Of a stretch of 41,553 bases of DNA, positions 1 through 8,036 are shown piece by piece. The notes beneath the pieces were generated by a model, which worked only from the letters and a program-made list of their open reading frames with translations, did no database searches and had not been told where the DNA came from. The position numbers and the translations under genes are program-made. The stretch is from NCBI GenBank assembly GCA_017963165.1, contig JAGCTZ010000212.1:1-41553 (forward strand), in the 5' to 3' direction. Numbering within the stretch: position 1 is the stretch's first letter; every line of letters starts with the position of its first letter. Origin of the DNA: Treponema sp. (GTDB lineage Bacteria > Spirochaetota > Spirochaetia > Treponematales > Treponemataceae).

Positions 1-192
1 TACATAAGCCCATTTTGCATCTTCAAAACAAATCTGCTGTGTTGACTGACAGATTTCATAAGGATCAAATCCGCGATCCTGGCAGAGCTTGCGAGCCTGG
101 TTCAAACCTTCTTCGCCTTCTGCAAAACCATATTCTTTAAGAGCCTTATTCACCTGAGGAATGCGGCCTGCGTAATCTTCAAATAATGCCAT
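1..192 (-). CDS. GGGtGRT family protein, N-terminal part (runs off window)
   Basis: Only the first 64 codons are present; the gene continues beyond base 1. The start ATG at 190-192 is preceded by a strong Shine-Dalgarno sequence, GGGAGGA, which overlaps the stop codon of the upstream gene. The visible residues (MALFEDYAGRIPQVNKAL, then a Cys-containing segment QARKLCQDRGFDPYEIC) match my recollection of the N-terminus of the GGGtGRT family, a small protein of unknown biochemical function that is regularly encoded directly after an IscU-like scaffold protein in Clostridia and spirochaetes. The tight spacing (14 bases) to the upstream scaffold gene indicates co-transcription and probably coupled translation. 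The assignment is from context plus partial sequence; the glycine-rich motif that names the family lies outside the window. Confidence 0.75.
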   Translation of the reverse strand, partial: MALFEDYAGRIPQVNKALKEYGFAEGEEGLNQARKLCQDRGFDPYEICQSTQQICFEDAKWAYV

Positions 193-206
193 AAGTCTAT
201 TCCTCC

Positions 207-908
207 CTATTCCTTACGTGGGTCGATAAGTTTTACCATACCCTGATCTGCTGTTACACGACCATAATGTGTGCGTGCTCCGGCAATTGCTTCTTCTGCT
301 GGTTTTCCAGCTTTGAGAGCGTCCATCAATTTACCAAAGTTGATACAATTGTAACCGATAATCTGGTTGTCCTTGTCGATTGCACAAGTTTCAACATAAC
401 CTTCTGTCATTTCGAGGTAGCGAGGACCAGTTTTGCGTGTAGCAAACATAGTTCCAACCTGAGAGCGGAGGTTCTTTCCAAGGTCTTCCAAAGAAGCACC
501 AACTTTAAGACCGTCCTTAGAGTAAGCAGACTGTGAACGTCCGTATACAATCTGGAGGAAAAGCTCGCGCATAGCAGTGTTGATAGCGTCACAAACCAAG
601 TCTGTGTTCAAAGCTTCGAGAACTGTTTTACCAATAAGGATTTCTGAAGCCATAGCAGCTGAGTGTGTCATACCAGAACATCCGATTGTCTCAACCAAAG
701 CTTCTTCGATGATTCCGTCCTTTACGTTCAAAGAAAGCTTGCAGGCACCCTGCTGAGGTGCACACCAGCCGATACCGTGTGTAAAGCCGGAAATGTCTTC
801 AATCTTTTTTACCTGTACCCATTCGCCTTCCTCAGGGATTGGTGCAGGACCATGATATGCGCCTTTTGCCAAAGGACACATATGCTCCACTTCTGCAGTG
901 TATGTCAT
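207..908 (-). CDS. IscU/NifU-like iron-sulfur cluster assembly scaffold protein
   Basis: A 233-residue protein of the IscU-like scaffold type that pairs with GGGtGRT proteins. It holds conserved-looking cysteines in a GWCAPQQGACKLSL segment (about residues 48-56), in IGCSGMTHSAAMASE (about residue 77, the position of the second IscU ligand cysteine) and in YVETCA and YNCINF near the end. IscU proteins are about 130 residues; this longer form, with an N-terminal extension and a C-terminal segment ending GRVTADQGMVKLIDPRKE, is the variant found beside GGGtGRT. It would act in the cytoplasm as a scaffold or carrier of Fe-S clusters; the exact role of this longer class is not established. The start ATG follows TAGGAGAAATAA, a good ribosome site. 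No iscS, hscA or fdx gene is visible nearby. Confidence 0.8.
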   Translation of the reverse strand: MTYTAEVEHMCPLAKGAYHGPAPIPEEGEWVQVKKIEDISGFTHGIGWCAPQQGACKLSLNVKDGIIEEALVETIGCSGMTHSAAMASEILIGKTVLEALNTDLVCDAINTAMRELFLQIVYGRSQSAYSKDGLKVGASLEDLGKNLRSQVGTMFATRKTGPRYLEMTEGYVETCAIDKDNQIIGYNCINFGKLMDALKAGKPAEEAIAGARTHYGRVTADQGMVKLIDPRKE

Positions 909-961
909 TTATTTCTCCTATAAATTTATTTTAGAATATAGTAGTAATAAAATACCATTTT

Positions 962-972
962 TTAGGGAATAT
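962..972 (-). promoter_or_regulatory. TTAGGGAATAT element upstream of the Fe-S scaffold gene
   Basis: The 10-mer TAGGGAATAT lies about 55-64 bases before the scaffold start and recurs about 45-54 bases before the start of the aconitase-family hydratase (10328-10337), in the same orientation relative to both genes. Both products handle Fe-S clusters. This could be a shared operator or chance in A+T-rich DNA; no regulator is identified. Confidence 0.25.
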
Positions 973-1076
973 TACAACACTGTCATTATAAGTCATTAGG
1001 AATGGTGAAGTAAGGCATATACTGATTTGTTTTAAACGTTTCATATTTTAAATGTTACTTGTTTTATTAAAAAAAA

Positions 1077-1104
1077 TTGACATTCCTATAAAATGAGATA
1101 TTAT
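1077..1104 (+). promoter_or_regulatory. Strong sigma-70-type promoter
   Basis: TTGACA at 1077-1082, a 16-bp spacer, then TATTAT at 1099-1104 form the best consensus promoter in the window. It points to the lipoprotein at 1275 and to a headless 49-codon reading frame just before it. The predicted start point is about 1111. The rest of the 366-base gap 909-1274 is very A+T-rich with nothing else I can support. Confidence 0.6.
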
Positions 1105-1125
1105 TGAATTAAATAGTTAATATAA

Positions 1126-1275
1126 ATTATAAAAGATATTTTTGATATCTATAAAAAATCATATATTACTAATGCTAAATCATTTTTAGATGAATTTGCA
1201 ATAATTCATAATCTTAATTCTACACAAAAACAAGAGCTTATAACTGTTTTCAAAAATAAAGGTGCCAAATTATAA
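1126..1275 (+). pseudogene. Headless 49-codon reading frame, possible gene remnant
   Basis: An open frame of 49 sense codons ends with TAA at 1273-1275, overlapping by one base the ATG of the lipoprotein (TAATG). It begins after an in-frame TAA at 1123-1125 and has no ATG, GTG or TTG start. The translation looks protein-like (for example KSFLDEFAIIHNLNSTQKQE), with an ordinary amino-acid mix and a basic tail. It is either a 5'-truncated gene whose 3' end was kept, or a small gene using a rare ATT or ATA start downstream of the strong promoter at 1077. I do not recognise the family. The one-base overlap suggests it was once translationally coupled to the lipoprotein. Confidence 0.35.
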
Positions 1276-1748
1276 TGCAAAGAATAAAAAACTTTTTCAT
1301 ATTTTTTTCGTTACTCTTTATCATTCTTTTATCAGGATGTCCGGAAAATCCTGCGTTTAGTCGAGCTTTACTTGATTTTGAACTATCTGAAAATGAAATC
1401 AAAACAGACATGCCTGTTGAAATAACAGTTAGATGGTGTCAAAAATATTTAGAAGATGAAGACTTGTTTTCTATAATGAAGCTTGAAAATGTAGAAATGG
1501 AATTGCTCGAAGGAGAATTAATAGAAAGCGATGATTTACATGCTATATTTGTGAAATTTATTCGACCAATTGAAGATGTATATAATGAAAAGGATTCTCC
1601 ATATTATCTTTGCCCTTATTGCAAGTTAAAGTTGACTTTCAAAAAGTCAGGTTCTTATAAATTACGTTTTATGCGTACAAATCAAAGCATTCTTAATTCC
1701 AATTTCAATGATGGATATATGTACAAAGTCATCAATGTAAAAAAATAA
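1275..1748 (+). CDS. Small predicted lipoprotein of unknown function
   Basis: A 157-residue protein with a clear lipoprotein signal: basic start (MQRIKN), a phenylalanine/leucine-rich hydrophobic core, and the lipobox L-S-G-C with the acylated cysteine at about residue 22. The mature part is acidic and A+T-biased in codon use, with no domain I recognise. A CPYC pair lies near residue 113 and could bind metal or form a disulfide. It should be anchored to the periplasmic face of the inner membrane or to the outer membrane. The start is preceded by AAAGGTG about ten bases upstream, a weak ribosome site, and overlaps the stop of the headless frame above. The strong promoter at 1077 drives it. Confidence 0.65.
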   Translation: MQRIKNFFIFFSLLFIILLSGCPENPAFSRALLDFELSENEIKTDMPVEITVRWCQKYLEDEDLFSIMKLENVEMELLEGELIESDDLHAIFVKFIRPIEDVYNEKDSPYYLCPYCKLKLTFKKSGSYKLRFMRTNQSILNSNFNDGYMYKVINVKK

Positions 1749-1805
1749 CATCATAAAATTTGCAAACTTCTTCCTAGACCAACGATAAAACCTTTTGCAA
1801 AGAGT

Positions 1806-1886
1806 AAAAATGACAAAGCAATCCAGGTTTATGGATTGCTTTGTTGCACTCGCAATTACGAAATTGTTTCTTGCAATGACTATGTA
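1806..1886. repeat. Palindromic intergenic repeat (GCAATCC type)
   Basis: CAAAGCAATCC (1814-1824) and GGATTGCTTTG (1833-1843) form a perfect 11-bp inverted repeat with an 8-base loop, followed by GCAATTACGAAATTG and a closing GCAATGAC. There is no U-run, so it is not a typical terminator. It has the look of the dispersed repeats with GTCATTGC/GCAATGAC borders common in bacterial intergenic DNA; the element at 36088 has the same GCAATGAC border. It lies between two converging genes. Confidence 0.5.
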
Positions 1887-1892
1887 CACAAA

Positions 1893-2462
1893 TTAGAACT
1901 TAAATGATGCGCCGGCTTTTATAATACCGGTTGTCGGGATTGATGCATCAATGAAAATGTTCCAGTCTTCAAAATCAAGTTTTAGACCAAGATAAGTAAC
2001 ATCAAATATGAAATTTGGTTTGTCACCACCTGGAATAAACATAATTCCGGCACTTGCTGCATGGTAGATCTTAAAATGCTCCCAACCATACTGAGCAGTT
2101 ACTTTTGCCTGTAAAGACATCAGGTTAAGACTAGAAAATTTTTCGTAGGTTGCAATGGCACCAAGACCAATATTTTCTGTAAAATAGTAGTTATAACCAC
2201 CGGCAACGCTGAATGCAGCATCATTTTTCTTAGATTCTCCAGAATTACCATTTGAATTGTTTCCAGCTTCTGCAATTCCCTCGAAAATTGCAACAAACAT
2301 TCCGCTGAATAAGCCAAGGAACGACGGCATACCAACAGAAAGGTAAACTTCATTGTTATTAAAGTCGACCATTTCGCCGGCTTCTACAACGTCATACTCC
2401 TGTGCAAAAGTATTTGCAAATATAGAGCCCAGTAATAACAGGGCGATAATAATCTTTTTCAT
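1893..2462 (-). CDS. Predicted outer-membrane beta-barrel-like protein
   Basis: A 189-residue secreted protein: signal peptide with basic MKK start, hydrophobic core, and a likely cleavage after TFA before QEYDVVEAG. The mature part has alternating strands rich in Gly, Tyr and Phe (GGYNYYFTENIGLGAIATYE, VTAQYGWEHFKIYHAASAG) and ends in GASFKF, with the terminal phenylalanine typical of outer-membrane barrel proteins recognised by BamA. It is short for a barrel, about eight strands. Residues 60-80 are a Gly/Asn/Ser-rich loop. The start follows AGGAGGTACTATT, a strong ribosome site. The gene is monocistronic by appearance; a terminator-like hairpin lies only 30 bases upstream of its start. The specific function is unknown. 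Confidence 0.6.
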   Translation of the reverse strand: MKKIIIALLLLGSIFANTFAQEYDVVEAGEMVDFNNNEVYLSVGMPSFLGLFSGMFVAIFEGIAEAGNNSNGNSGESKKNDAAFSVAGGYNYYFTENIGLGAIATYEKFSSLNLMSLQAKVTAQYGWEHFKIYHAASAGIMFIPGGDKPNFIFDVTYLGLKLDFEDWNIFIDASIPTTGIIKAGASFKF

Positions 2463-2491
2463 AATAGTACCTCCTGAGAGTAATTTTGCAT

Positions 2492-2540
2492 AAAAAAAAC
2501 GCCCGTGAAGTAATATTTCTATTATTCAAGGACGTTTTTT
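2492..2540 (-). terminator. Two-sided hairpin with T-runs just upstream of the outer-membrane protein gene
   Basis: An imperfect stem of about 15 bp (AACGTCCTTGAATAAT against ATTACTTCACGGGCGTT) is flanked by a run of eight T on the minus strand (A at 2492-2499) and six T on the plus strand (2535-2540), so it can stop transcription in either direction. It ends about 30 bases before the start codon of the outer-membrane protein. It may be a second terminator for argG or an attenuator in the leader of the downstream gene. Confidence 0.55.
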
Positions 2541-2580
2541 ATATACGTTTATTTTAACACATATTTTACAATATGGTTAC

Positions 2581-2611
2581 AAAAAAGTTGCGGCTCGCAT
2601 AGTCTCGCCGC
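2581..2611 (-). terminator. Probable argG terminator
   Basis: On the minus strand GCGGC (2611-2607) pairs with GCCGC (2594-2590) and is followed by AACTTTTTT. A second, longer inverted repeat, CCTAAAAT (about 2632) with ATTTTAGG (about 2680), lies between it and the argG stop codon. Confidence 0.45.
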
Positions 2612-2686
2612 TTGAGCCGTTTTATCGATGAACCTAAAATGGCCCGCTTCCGCAGCCCTTTTTTTAACGGTTCTTCGATTTTAGGC

Positions 2687-3952
2687 TTACTCTGTTGGTC
2701 TCTTTTTAAAGCTCTTGCTTTCGACAATTGCCTGACCTTCACCTACTTTCTGCTCCATCATAGCGCGAACTTTTAATGGAAGTCCGAACAAGGTAATAAA
2801 GCCTTCGGCATCCTTGTGATTGTAAAGTTCACCTGTTGTAAATGATGCAATTGACTCGTTGTAAAGGCTGTATTTAGAACCGGAACCTGCTCCACGGATT
2901 GCACCCTTAATAAGCTTAACCTTTGCCCAACCAGTTACAGTTTCTTCTGTCTTATCAACAAATGCCATACAAGCATCCATCAAAGTTGTGAACCATTTTC
3001 CATCATAAATAAGTTCACCGACACGAACAGCAAGCTGCTGCTTATAGTGATATGTTTCACGGTCCAGACAAAGATGCTCCATCATTCTGTGTGCAAAATA
3101 GAGGATTGCTCCACCCGGTGTTTCATATACACCGCGGCTCTTCATACCAACACAGCGGTTTTCGCAGATATCTACAAGACCAACACCGTTGCGACCACCG
3201 ATTTTATTCAATTCGTTGAGCAAATCTACAGCATTCATCTTTTTGCCGTTTACTGCAACAGGAATACCCTTTTCAAAGTCGATTGTAACATATTCGCCTT
3301 CATCAGGAGCATCTTCTGGGACAACAGTATTCTTGAGCATGTGCTTGTAGTTTGGCTCGTTTTCTGTTTTTTCGAGTTCAAGACCTTCGTGGCTTAAGTG
3401 CCATATATTTTCATCACGACTGTAAGACTGATCCTTTTTCATTGGAACTTCGAGTCCGCGGTCTTCAAGATATTTAATTTCTGCTTCACGGCTGTCCATA
3501 TTCCATTTGTCATCACGCCATGCAGCAATTACCTTAATATCAGGAGCAAAAGCCTTTATAGCAAGTTCAAAACGAACCTGATCGTTTCCTTTACCAGTAG
3601 CACCATGACAAATTGCAACAGCGCCTTCCTGACGTGCATATTCTACAAGGATTTTACCAATAAGAGGACGAGCGGTTGAAGTTCCAAGAAGATATTCATC
3701 TTCATAAACTGCATTAGCCTTAAGAGCAGGCCAGATGTATTCTTCAATATATTCCTGACGTGCGTCTACAACATAACATGCAGATGCACCAGTTCTAAGT
3801 GCGCGTGATTTAATTGCATCCCAGTCATCACCCTGTCCAACGTCAATGCAGACAGCGATTACATCATAATCATAGTTTTCTTTGAGCCATGGAATAATTA
3901 CTGTAGTATCCAAACCACCTGAATAAGCGAGTACTACTTTATCTTTAGCCAT
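2687..3952 (-). CDS. argG: Argininosuccinate synthase
   Basis: A 421-residue cytoplasmic enzyme that joins citrulline and aspartate with ATP to make argininosuccinate in arginine synthesis. The N-type ATP pyrophosphatase loop [12 protein letters not shown] sits at residues 6-17, followed by the family segments [25 protein letters not shown] and [12 protein letters not shown]. Its length fits the longer ArgG class (over 400 residues). I chose the ATG at 3950-3952 because GGAGG lies seven bases ahead and conservation begins there; an upstream in-frame ATG at 3994 would add 14 unlikely residues. No other arginine gene is adjacent. Two A+T-rich dyads upstream, 3969-3982 and 3990-4003, could be operator sites. 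Confidence 0.95.
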   Translation of the reverse strand: MAKDKVVLAYSGGLDTTVIIPWLKENYDYDVIAVCIDVGQGDDWDAIKSRALRTGASACYVVDARQEYIEEYIWPALKANAVYEDEYLLGTSTARPLIGKILVEYARQEGAVAICHGATGKGNDQVRFELAIKAFAPDIKVIAAWRDDKWNMDSREAEIKYLEDRGLEVPMKKDQSYSRDENIWHLSHEGLELEKTENEPNYKHMLKNTVVPEDAPDEGEYVTIDFEKGIPVAVNGKKMNAVDLLNELNKIGGRNGVGLVDICENRCVGMKSRGVYETPGGAILYFAHRMMEHLCLDRETYHYKQQLAVRVGELIYDGKWFTTLMDACMAFVDKTEETVTGWAKVKLIKGAIRGAGSGSKYSLYNESIASFTTGELYNHKDAEGFITLFGLPLKVRAMMEQKVGEGQAIVESKSFKKRPTE

Positions 3953-3968
3953 ATTACGCCTCCATTTA

Positions 3969-4003
3969 TGCATAAATATACAAAAAATATACAATTTTTT
4001 GTA
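3969..4003 (-). promoter_or_regulatory. Two A+T-rich dyads upstream of argG
   Basis: TGCATAAATATACA (3969-3982) is a TG-N10-CA dyad with TGCATA/TGTATA arms, and TACAATTTTTTGTA (3990-4003) is a dyad with perfect five-base arms. They sit 17-51 bases before the argG start. The first loosely resembles the ARG boxes bound by ArgR-type repressors. This is suggestive only. Confidence 0.3.
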
Positions 4004-4075
4004 AAAATATGCAAGTATTTTTATAAAATTCCATAAAAATCATTAAATTTTACAAAATCACATTTTATATAAAAC

Positions 4076-4104
4076 TTGTCTTTTTCAAAGAATAGGAATA
4101 AAAT
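4076..4104 (+). promoter_or_regulatory. Promoter of the diacylglycerol-kinase-like gene
   Basis: TTGTCT (4076-4081), a 17-bp spacer and TAAAAT (4099-4104) match the sigma-70 pattern. The predicted start is about 4111, leaving a leader of some 23 bases that contains the GGAGG ribosome site. Confidence 0.45.
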
Positions 4105-4133
4105 ATTTGTATACAGAAATTCTGGAGGAAAAA

Positions 4134-4994
4134 ATGAACGCAAAATATGTTATTCTGTTTAATCCTGCTTCGGGAAATAAATCAGCTAAAAAGAATGTTT
4201 ATCAGTTGGATACTATACTTGCAAACAATGATTTAAATTATGTTGAAATGAATGAAACTTTTGATTACAAGACATTCATGCACGGCGTAAAGGAAGACGA
4301 AACAGTTGTTCTTTGCGGTGGTGACGGTACAATCAACAGATTTATAAATGAAGTAGATGAAGAAGATCTTAAAAAACCTGTTTTATACTTCCCGCTTGGA
4401 ACAGGAAACGACTTTAAACGAGATGTTCAGGATAAGGATGATACATCACTCATCAAACTTAATGACTATATTACAAACCTGCCTGTTGTAACAATCAACG
4501 GAAAATCACAGAAGTTCATCAACGGAATCGGCTATGGAATTGACGGCTGGTGCTGTGAAATTGGTGATAAACTGCGTGCAAAAGACAGTACAAAACCAAT
4601 CAACTACACTTCTATTGCTGTAAAAGGAGCCCTTTATCAGTATAAAAAGACAAATGCAACTGTAATTGTTGACGGAAAGGAGTATCACTATAAGGATGTT
4701 TTCCTTGCTTCGACAATGAAGGGACGTTTTTACGGCGGTGGAATGATGGCAGCACCTGCTCAGGACAGAAATGATCCTGAACATAAAGTATCTGTACTTG
4801 TATTCCGTGGAAAGATAAGACTTCAGGTTCTGCTGGTATTCTCAAAAATCTTTACCGGCGAACACCTTAAAAAGCCAAAGATGTGTATCCTCCACACAGG
4901 AAAAGACATTAAAGTAAGCTTTGATAGCCCAAGAGCTGTTCAGGTTGATGGTGAGACAGTACTTGGTGTTAGTGAGTATAGTGTAAAGGCATAA
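4134..4994 (+). CDS. Diacylglycerol kinase-like lipid kinase (DAGK catalytic family)
   Basis: A 286-residue protein of the soluble bacterial DgkB/YegS-like lipid kinase family. The N-terminal VILFNPASGN strand, the nucleotide-binding CGGDGTINRFIN motif (about residues 63-74) and PLGTGNDFKRD (about 96-106) are the family hallmarks. The C-terminal half forms the beta-sandwich (FYGGGMMAAPAQDRND, VQVDGE). Members phosphorylate diacylglycerol or related lipids at the membrane surface, recycling lipid or making phosphatidic acid; the substrate here cannot be told. I chose the ATG at 4134 because GGAGG lies seven bases before it; an earlier in-frame ATG at 4107 adds nine residues that overlap this ribosome site. 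A repeat-derived terminator follows directly. Confidence 0.85.
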   Translation: MNAKYVILFNPASGNKSAKKNVYQLDTILANNDLNYVEMNETFDYKTFMHGVKEDETVVLCGGDGTINRFINEVDEEDLKKPVLYFPLGTGNDFKRDVQDKDDTSLIKLNDYITNLPVVTINGKSQKFINGIGYGIDGWCCEIGDKLRAKDSTKPINYTSIAVKGALYQYKKTNATVIVDGKEYHYKDVFLASTMKGRFYGGGMMAAPAQDRNDPEHKVSVLVFRGKIRLQVLLVFSKIFTGEHLKKPKMCILHTGKDIKVSFDSPRAVQVDGETVLGVSEYSVKA

Positions 4995-5002
4995 GGAGAT
5001 TG

Positions 5003-5040
5003 TATAGGGGGTCTTCGACAAGCTCAGGGCCCCCTCTATA
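5003..5040. terminator. Two-way terminator built around a CTTCGACAAGCTCAGG repeat
   Basis: TATAGGGGG and CCCCCTCTATA pair around the repeat CTTCGACAAGCTCAGG (5013-5028). The two flanking genes converge here with only 49 bases between their stop codons, so the repeat appears to serve as their shared terminator. Confidence 0.55.
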
Positions 5041-5043
5041 ATA

Positions 5044-5820
5044 CTATTTTCGGTCTTGTATAATTAATTTTTCCAGAGCTTTTACCGCTACTGTAATGGC
5101 TAACTCGGTATCATGAGCCTGCTTATTTGGCAGGCCTTTTTTTGCACGCTCCTGATTTGCTACAACTAAAAAGCAGGAACCGACGCGAACCCTTAAAAAC
5201 TGTCCCGCAATAAATAAAGCTGCACTTTCCATTTCACTTGCAAGACAACCCATTCTAAGCCATGCCTGCCATTTATTTTCCAATTCATAGCTTACAGGCA
5301 TAATTTCCGGTTCGTGTTGACCAAAAAAAGAATCCTTACACTGAACTACTCCAACATGATGTGGAGCCTTAAGGTCACGTGCAGCATCAACTAACGCATT
5401 TACACAATCAAGATTCGGAACAGCCGGATATTCAATAGGAGCAAATTCACGGCTTGTACCTTCCATGCGAACTGCACCAGTTGCAATAACAATGTCACCG
5501 CCCATAACTTCTTCCTGCATGCCACCACAGGTTCCTACACGAATAAAAGTGTGAGCACCGCATTTAGCAAGTTCGTCAATTGCAATAGAAGCAGAAGGTC
5601 CACCTATTCCAGTAGAAGTTACACTAACCTTTTCGCCTGCAAGAGTTCCTGTATAAGTAACATATTCACGGACATCGGCAACAAGATGTGCATTTTCAAA
5701 ATGTTCTGCAATTTTTGCACAACGTTTAGGGTCACCCGGCATAATTACATATTTACCTATATCGTCTGGACCAACGCCTGTGTGATACTGTTTTCCGGAA
5801 CCTTCAGTGTAATCTACCAT
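5044..5820 (-). CDS. udp: Uridine phosphorylase
   Basis: A 258-residue member of nucleoside phosphorylase family 1. Typical segments are [17 protein letters not shown] (phosphate-binding Gly-Asp-Pro-x-Arg), [25 protein letters not shown] and MESAALF, the last carrying the Glu that contacts the ribose hydroxyls. [12 protein letters not shown] stretch and the ASEMESA context follow the uridine phosphorylase pattern more closely than purine phosphorylases, so cleavage of uridine to uracil and ribose 1-phosphate in the cytoplasm is the best guess. The start ATG follows AGGAGATTCAATT. The gene converges with the lipid kinase and is followed on its own strand by the hairpin terminator at 5003-5040. 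Confidence 0.85.
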   Translation of the reverse strand: MVDYTEGSGKQYHTGVGPDDIGKYVIMPGDPKRCAKIAEHFENAHLVADVREYVTYTGTLAGEKVSVTSTGIGGPSASIAIDELAKCGAHTFIRVGTCGGMQEEVMGGDIVIATGAVRMEGTSREFAPIEYPAVPNLDCVNALVDAARDLKAPHHVGVVQCKDSFFGQHEPEIMPVSYELENKWQAWLRMGCLASEMESAALFIAGQFLRVRVGSCFLVVANQERAKKGLPNKQAHDTELAITVAVKALEKLIIQDRK

Positions 5821-5849
5821 AATTGAATCTCCTGTATGTATTCTTACAT

Positions 5850-5870
5850 CCCTTCGACAAGCGCAGGGAC
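5850..5870. repeat. CCCTTCGACAAGCGCAGGG palindromic repeat
   Basis: A copy of the window's CTGAGCTTGTCGAAG-type repeat, here CCCTTCGACAAGCGCAGGG, lies in the 60 bases between the udp start and the stop of the SpoIIE-type phosphatase. CCCT and AGGG close the stem. Other copies are at 5013, 29104, 37244 and 40717. Confidence 0.6.
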
Positions 5871-5880
5871 TGCGGGTTTC

Positions 5881-7959
5881 TTATTTTCTCTTAAGAACTA
5901 TTGCTGTAATATCATCGGAACGACCGGCACCAGCTGAAAATTTATTTATTGCAGCAAGGAAAATATCAAGAATCTCCTGAGAAGATTTTCTGCTGTTTTT
6001 ATGCAGCAACGCCTGAATATTTGACTTGCCAAATTCATCACGCTTTGTATTCATTGTTTCTGTAAGACCGTCGGTGTAAAGAATAAGAATATCATCTTTT
6101 TCCATCTGAATACTAAAATCACGATATTCAAATTCCATGCCGCTTATTCCTACCGGTCCAAAAGCATAATCATCAGAAGGAATATCAACTTCATTTACAG
6201 TATCATCGTTATAACGGTAAAGGAATGGACGCGGGTGACCGGCATTTGCTATAGAAATCTGCGCAGAACCATTATCCATATCTTTAAAGCTGAGTAAAAT
6301 ACCTGTCAGGAAGTTATCGATTTCACCTTTTGCTTGAATAATATTTGAATTGATTTTTGTAAGAATTTCGCCAAGAGGCTCATGATTTTTATAGGAATCT
6401 TCGTAAACCTGACGGATAATGTTTTCGGAAAGCATTGTAACAAGACTTGCAGCTACACCATGGCCCGAAGCATCGAAAAGAGAAACTCCGTAAAGATTAT
6501 CTTTATCATAATAAAAATTGAAAAGGTCACCAGAAACAAGAGCCAGAGGTTCATAACATACGGCTACATCCCAATTCTTAAAGGTAATTTCCGGAGCATG
6601 GAAGAATTTCTGCTGTACAATGGCTGCCATTTTCATATCGGTAGAAGCAACTTCCATTTCGTGTTCAAGGTTTAGATTTGCTTCCTGAAGCTTTTTAGTC
6701 TGAACTTCAACTTCGTTCTTAAGCCTTTTATTAAGATATTCAAGGCGTTCAGAAATTCTACTGTAGCTCGAACTAAAATACAGGAAGAATATTATAATTG
6801 AAACCTGCCAGCCGAACATCGAAAAATATGGAAGCGTAATATTATTGAATATAGCTTTAATACAGAAATCTACAATAACACAGATAAAGAATGGCGAAAG
6901 AGATGTAAGCAGCATTCTTGCCCTCTCTCGTTTTTCTGATTTTCTAAGATTCTTGAAAAGAATTCCAAGCGCAATAGAAAAATCAACAAGAGGGAACCAT
7001 ATTATTACATGGCAATATTGAATAAGGAAGTGATAAGTTGGGGCAGCAAGGCTTATTATAAATGCCGTAACAAAATATGTACCACGAATTATGCGTTCTG
7101 CAAGATAATGTTTCATCTGAAGGAAGTCATAAATAAACAGAGAGAAAGTATATTCAAGACAGAAGAAACAGGCACATTTAGTTATTTTATATGACCAGAA
7201 AAACGGTATTCCGCCATGAAAACCAATCCATGGAAGGTCGCCTGCAAAAAAGCCCGAAAAGAAAATCATAGAAAATAAATTCAAAAGTGAAATATAAAAA
7301 TAAATTCTTTCCTTGCGGTAGGCTATAAAAATCATAAGGAAGAAGATGCACACACAAAGCATTGAACCTTCAAAGAAAATGTAAATTCGAGAACGCCAGA
7401 ACGTCATTATATCAGACGTACTCCAGGCATCCTGCCGTAAACCTACAAAAACTCCATCAGTAATAGAGGCATCTCCAAGCGCAAAAACCTTTATTAAAAC
7501 TGTATTTTTTCCTTCCTGATTTATAAAAGCTTCCGGAAAATCAAAAAGATGAGCTATAAGACCAGCATCCTGAATATCGTGGCCATTTGGGTCTCCCATT
7601 ATTCCATAATCATCGATATACTCGCCGTTAAGATACAATTCTTCTGCAAAATGAAGATACGGAATAAGCATAGAAAGGTCATCATTCTTAAGCTCGGGAA
7701 TAAGTTCAAATTCGGCCTTTAACCAAACATAATTTCCTACATTGCCTGCAACCTTTCTTATATTTTTATAAGCAAGCTTTCCCAAAGGTTTATAATCAAG
7801 ATTCTGCGCATCTTCGACTGTACTGTCAATGTCGGACATAGCCCAGTAAAAATCTTCAAGATAAATACGCGGCCCTGGTGGATTTCGCGAAGAAATCCCC
7901 AGAAAAATGAGAAGTCCTAGAAGAATTACAGATGAAAATATTAAAAATCGAGAGCGCAT
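5881..7959 (-). CDS. Membrane sensor with C-terminal SpoIIE-type PP2C phosphatase
   Basis: A 692-residue receptor-phosphatase. Residues about 7-22 are a transmembrane signal anchor; about 40-190 form an extracytoplasmic beta-rich domain of the 7TMR-DISM kind (WLKAEFELIP, HFAEELYLNGEYI); about 195-405 hold roughly seven membrane helices; 410-460 are coiled coil; and about 460-690 are a SpoIIE/RsbU phosphatase domain. The metal-binding aspartates are present in SGDLFNF, LFDASGHG, LYTDGLTE and GRSDDIT. Such proteins dephosphorylate anti-sigma-factor antagonists or similar STAS proteins in response to an external signal; no partner gene is adjacent. There is no Shine-Dalgarno site: TATAAT (7970-7965) ends five bases before the ATG, so the message may be leaderless. 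Confidence 0.85.
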   Translation of the reverse strand: MRSRFLIFSSVILLGLLIFLGISSRNPPGPRIYLEDFYWAMSDIDSTVEDAQNLDYKPLGKLAYKNIRKVAGNVGNYVWLKAEFELIPELKNDDLSMLIPYLHFAEELYLNGEYIDDYGIMGDPNGHDIQDAGLIAHLFDFPEAFINQEGKNTVLIKVFALGDASITDGVFVGLRQDAWSTSDIMTFWRSRIYIFFEGSMLCVCIFFLMIFIAYRKERIYFYISLLNLFSMIFFSGFFAGDLPWIGFHGGIPFFWSYKITKCACFFCLEYTFSLFIYDFLQMKHYLAERIIRGTYFVTAFIISLAAPTYHFLIQYCHVIIWFPLVDFSIALGILFKNLRKSEKRERARMLLTSLSPFFICVIVDFCIKAIFNNITLPYFSMFGWQVSIIIFFLYFSSSYSRISERLEYLNKRLKNEVEVQTKKLQEANLNLEHEMEVASTDMKMAAIVQQKFFHAPEITFKNWDVAVCYEPLALVSGDLFNFYYDKDNLYGVSLFDASGHGVAASLVTMLSENIIRQVYEDSYKNHEPLGEILTKINSNIIQAKGEIDNFLTGILLSFKDMDNGSAQISIANAGHPRPFLYRYNDDTVNEVDIPSDDYAFGPVGISGMEFEYRDFSIQMEKDDILILYTDGLTETMNTKRDEFGKSNIQALLHKNSRKSSQEILDIFLAAINKFSAGAGRSDDITAIVLKRK

Positions 7960-7964
7960 AATTT

Positions 7965-7970
7965 ATTATA
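7965..7970 (-). promoter_or_regulatory. -10 hexamer abutting the SpoIIE-type gene start
   Basis: A perfect TATAAT on the minus strand ends at 7965, only five bases before the ATG at 7959. The expected start point (six or seven bases downstream) falls on the start codon, which means no leader. Confidence 0.45.
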
Positions 7971-8036
7971 CCATTAAAAAAAATTATTACAAATAAAATA
8001 TAAACAACTCTCGATTCCTTCAGGCACTTATATAGT

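Noticed and set aside
1814..1843. Intrinsic terminator between the lipoprotein and outer-membrane protein genes
   Set aside because: The 11-bp hairpin has no U-run on either side and has repeat-like borders, so I list it as a repeat.
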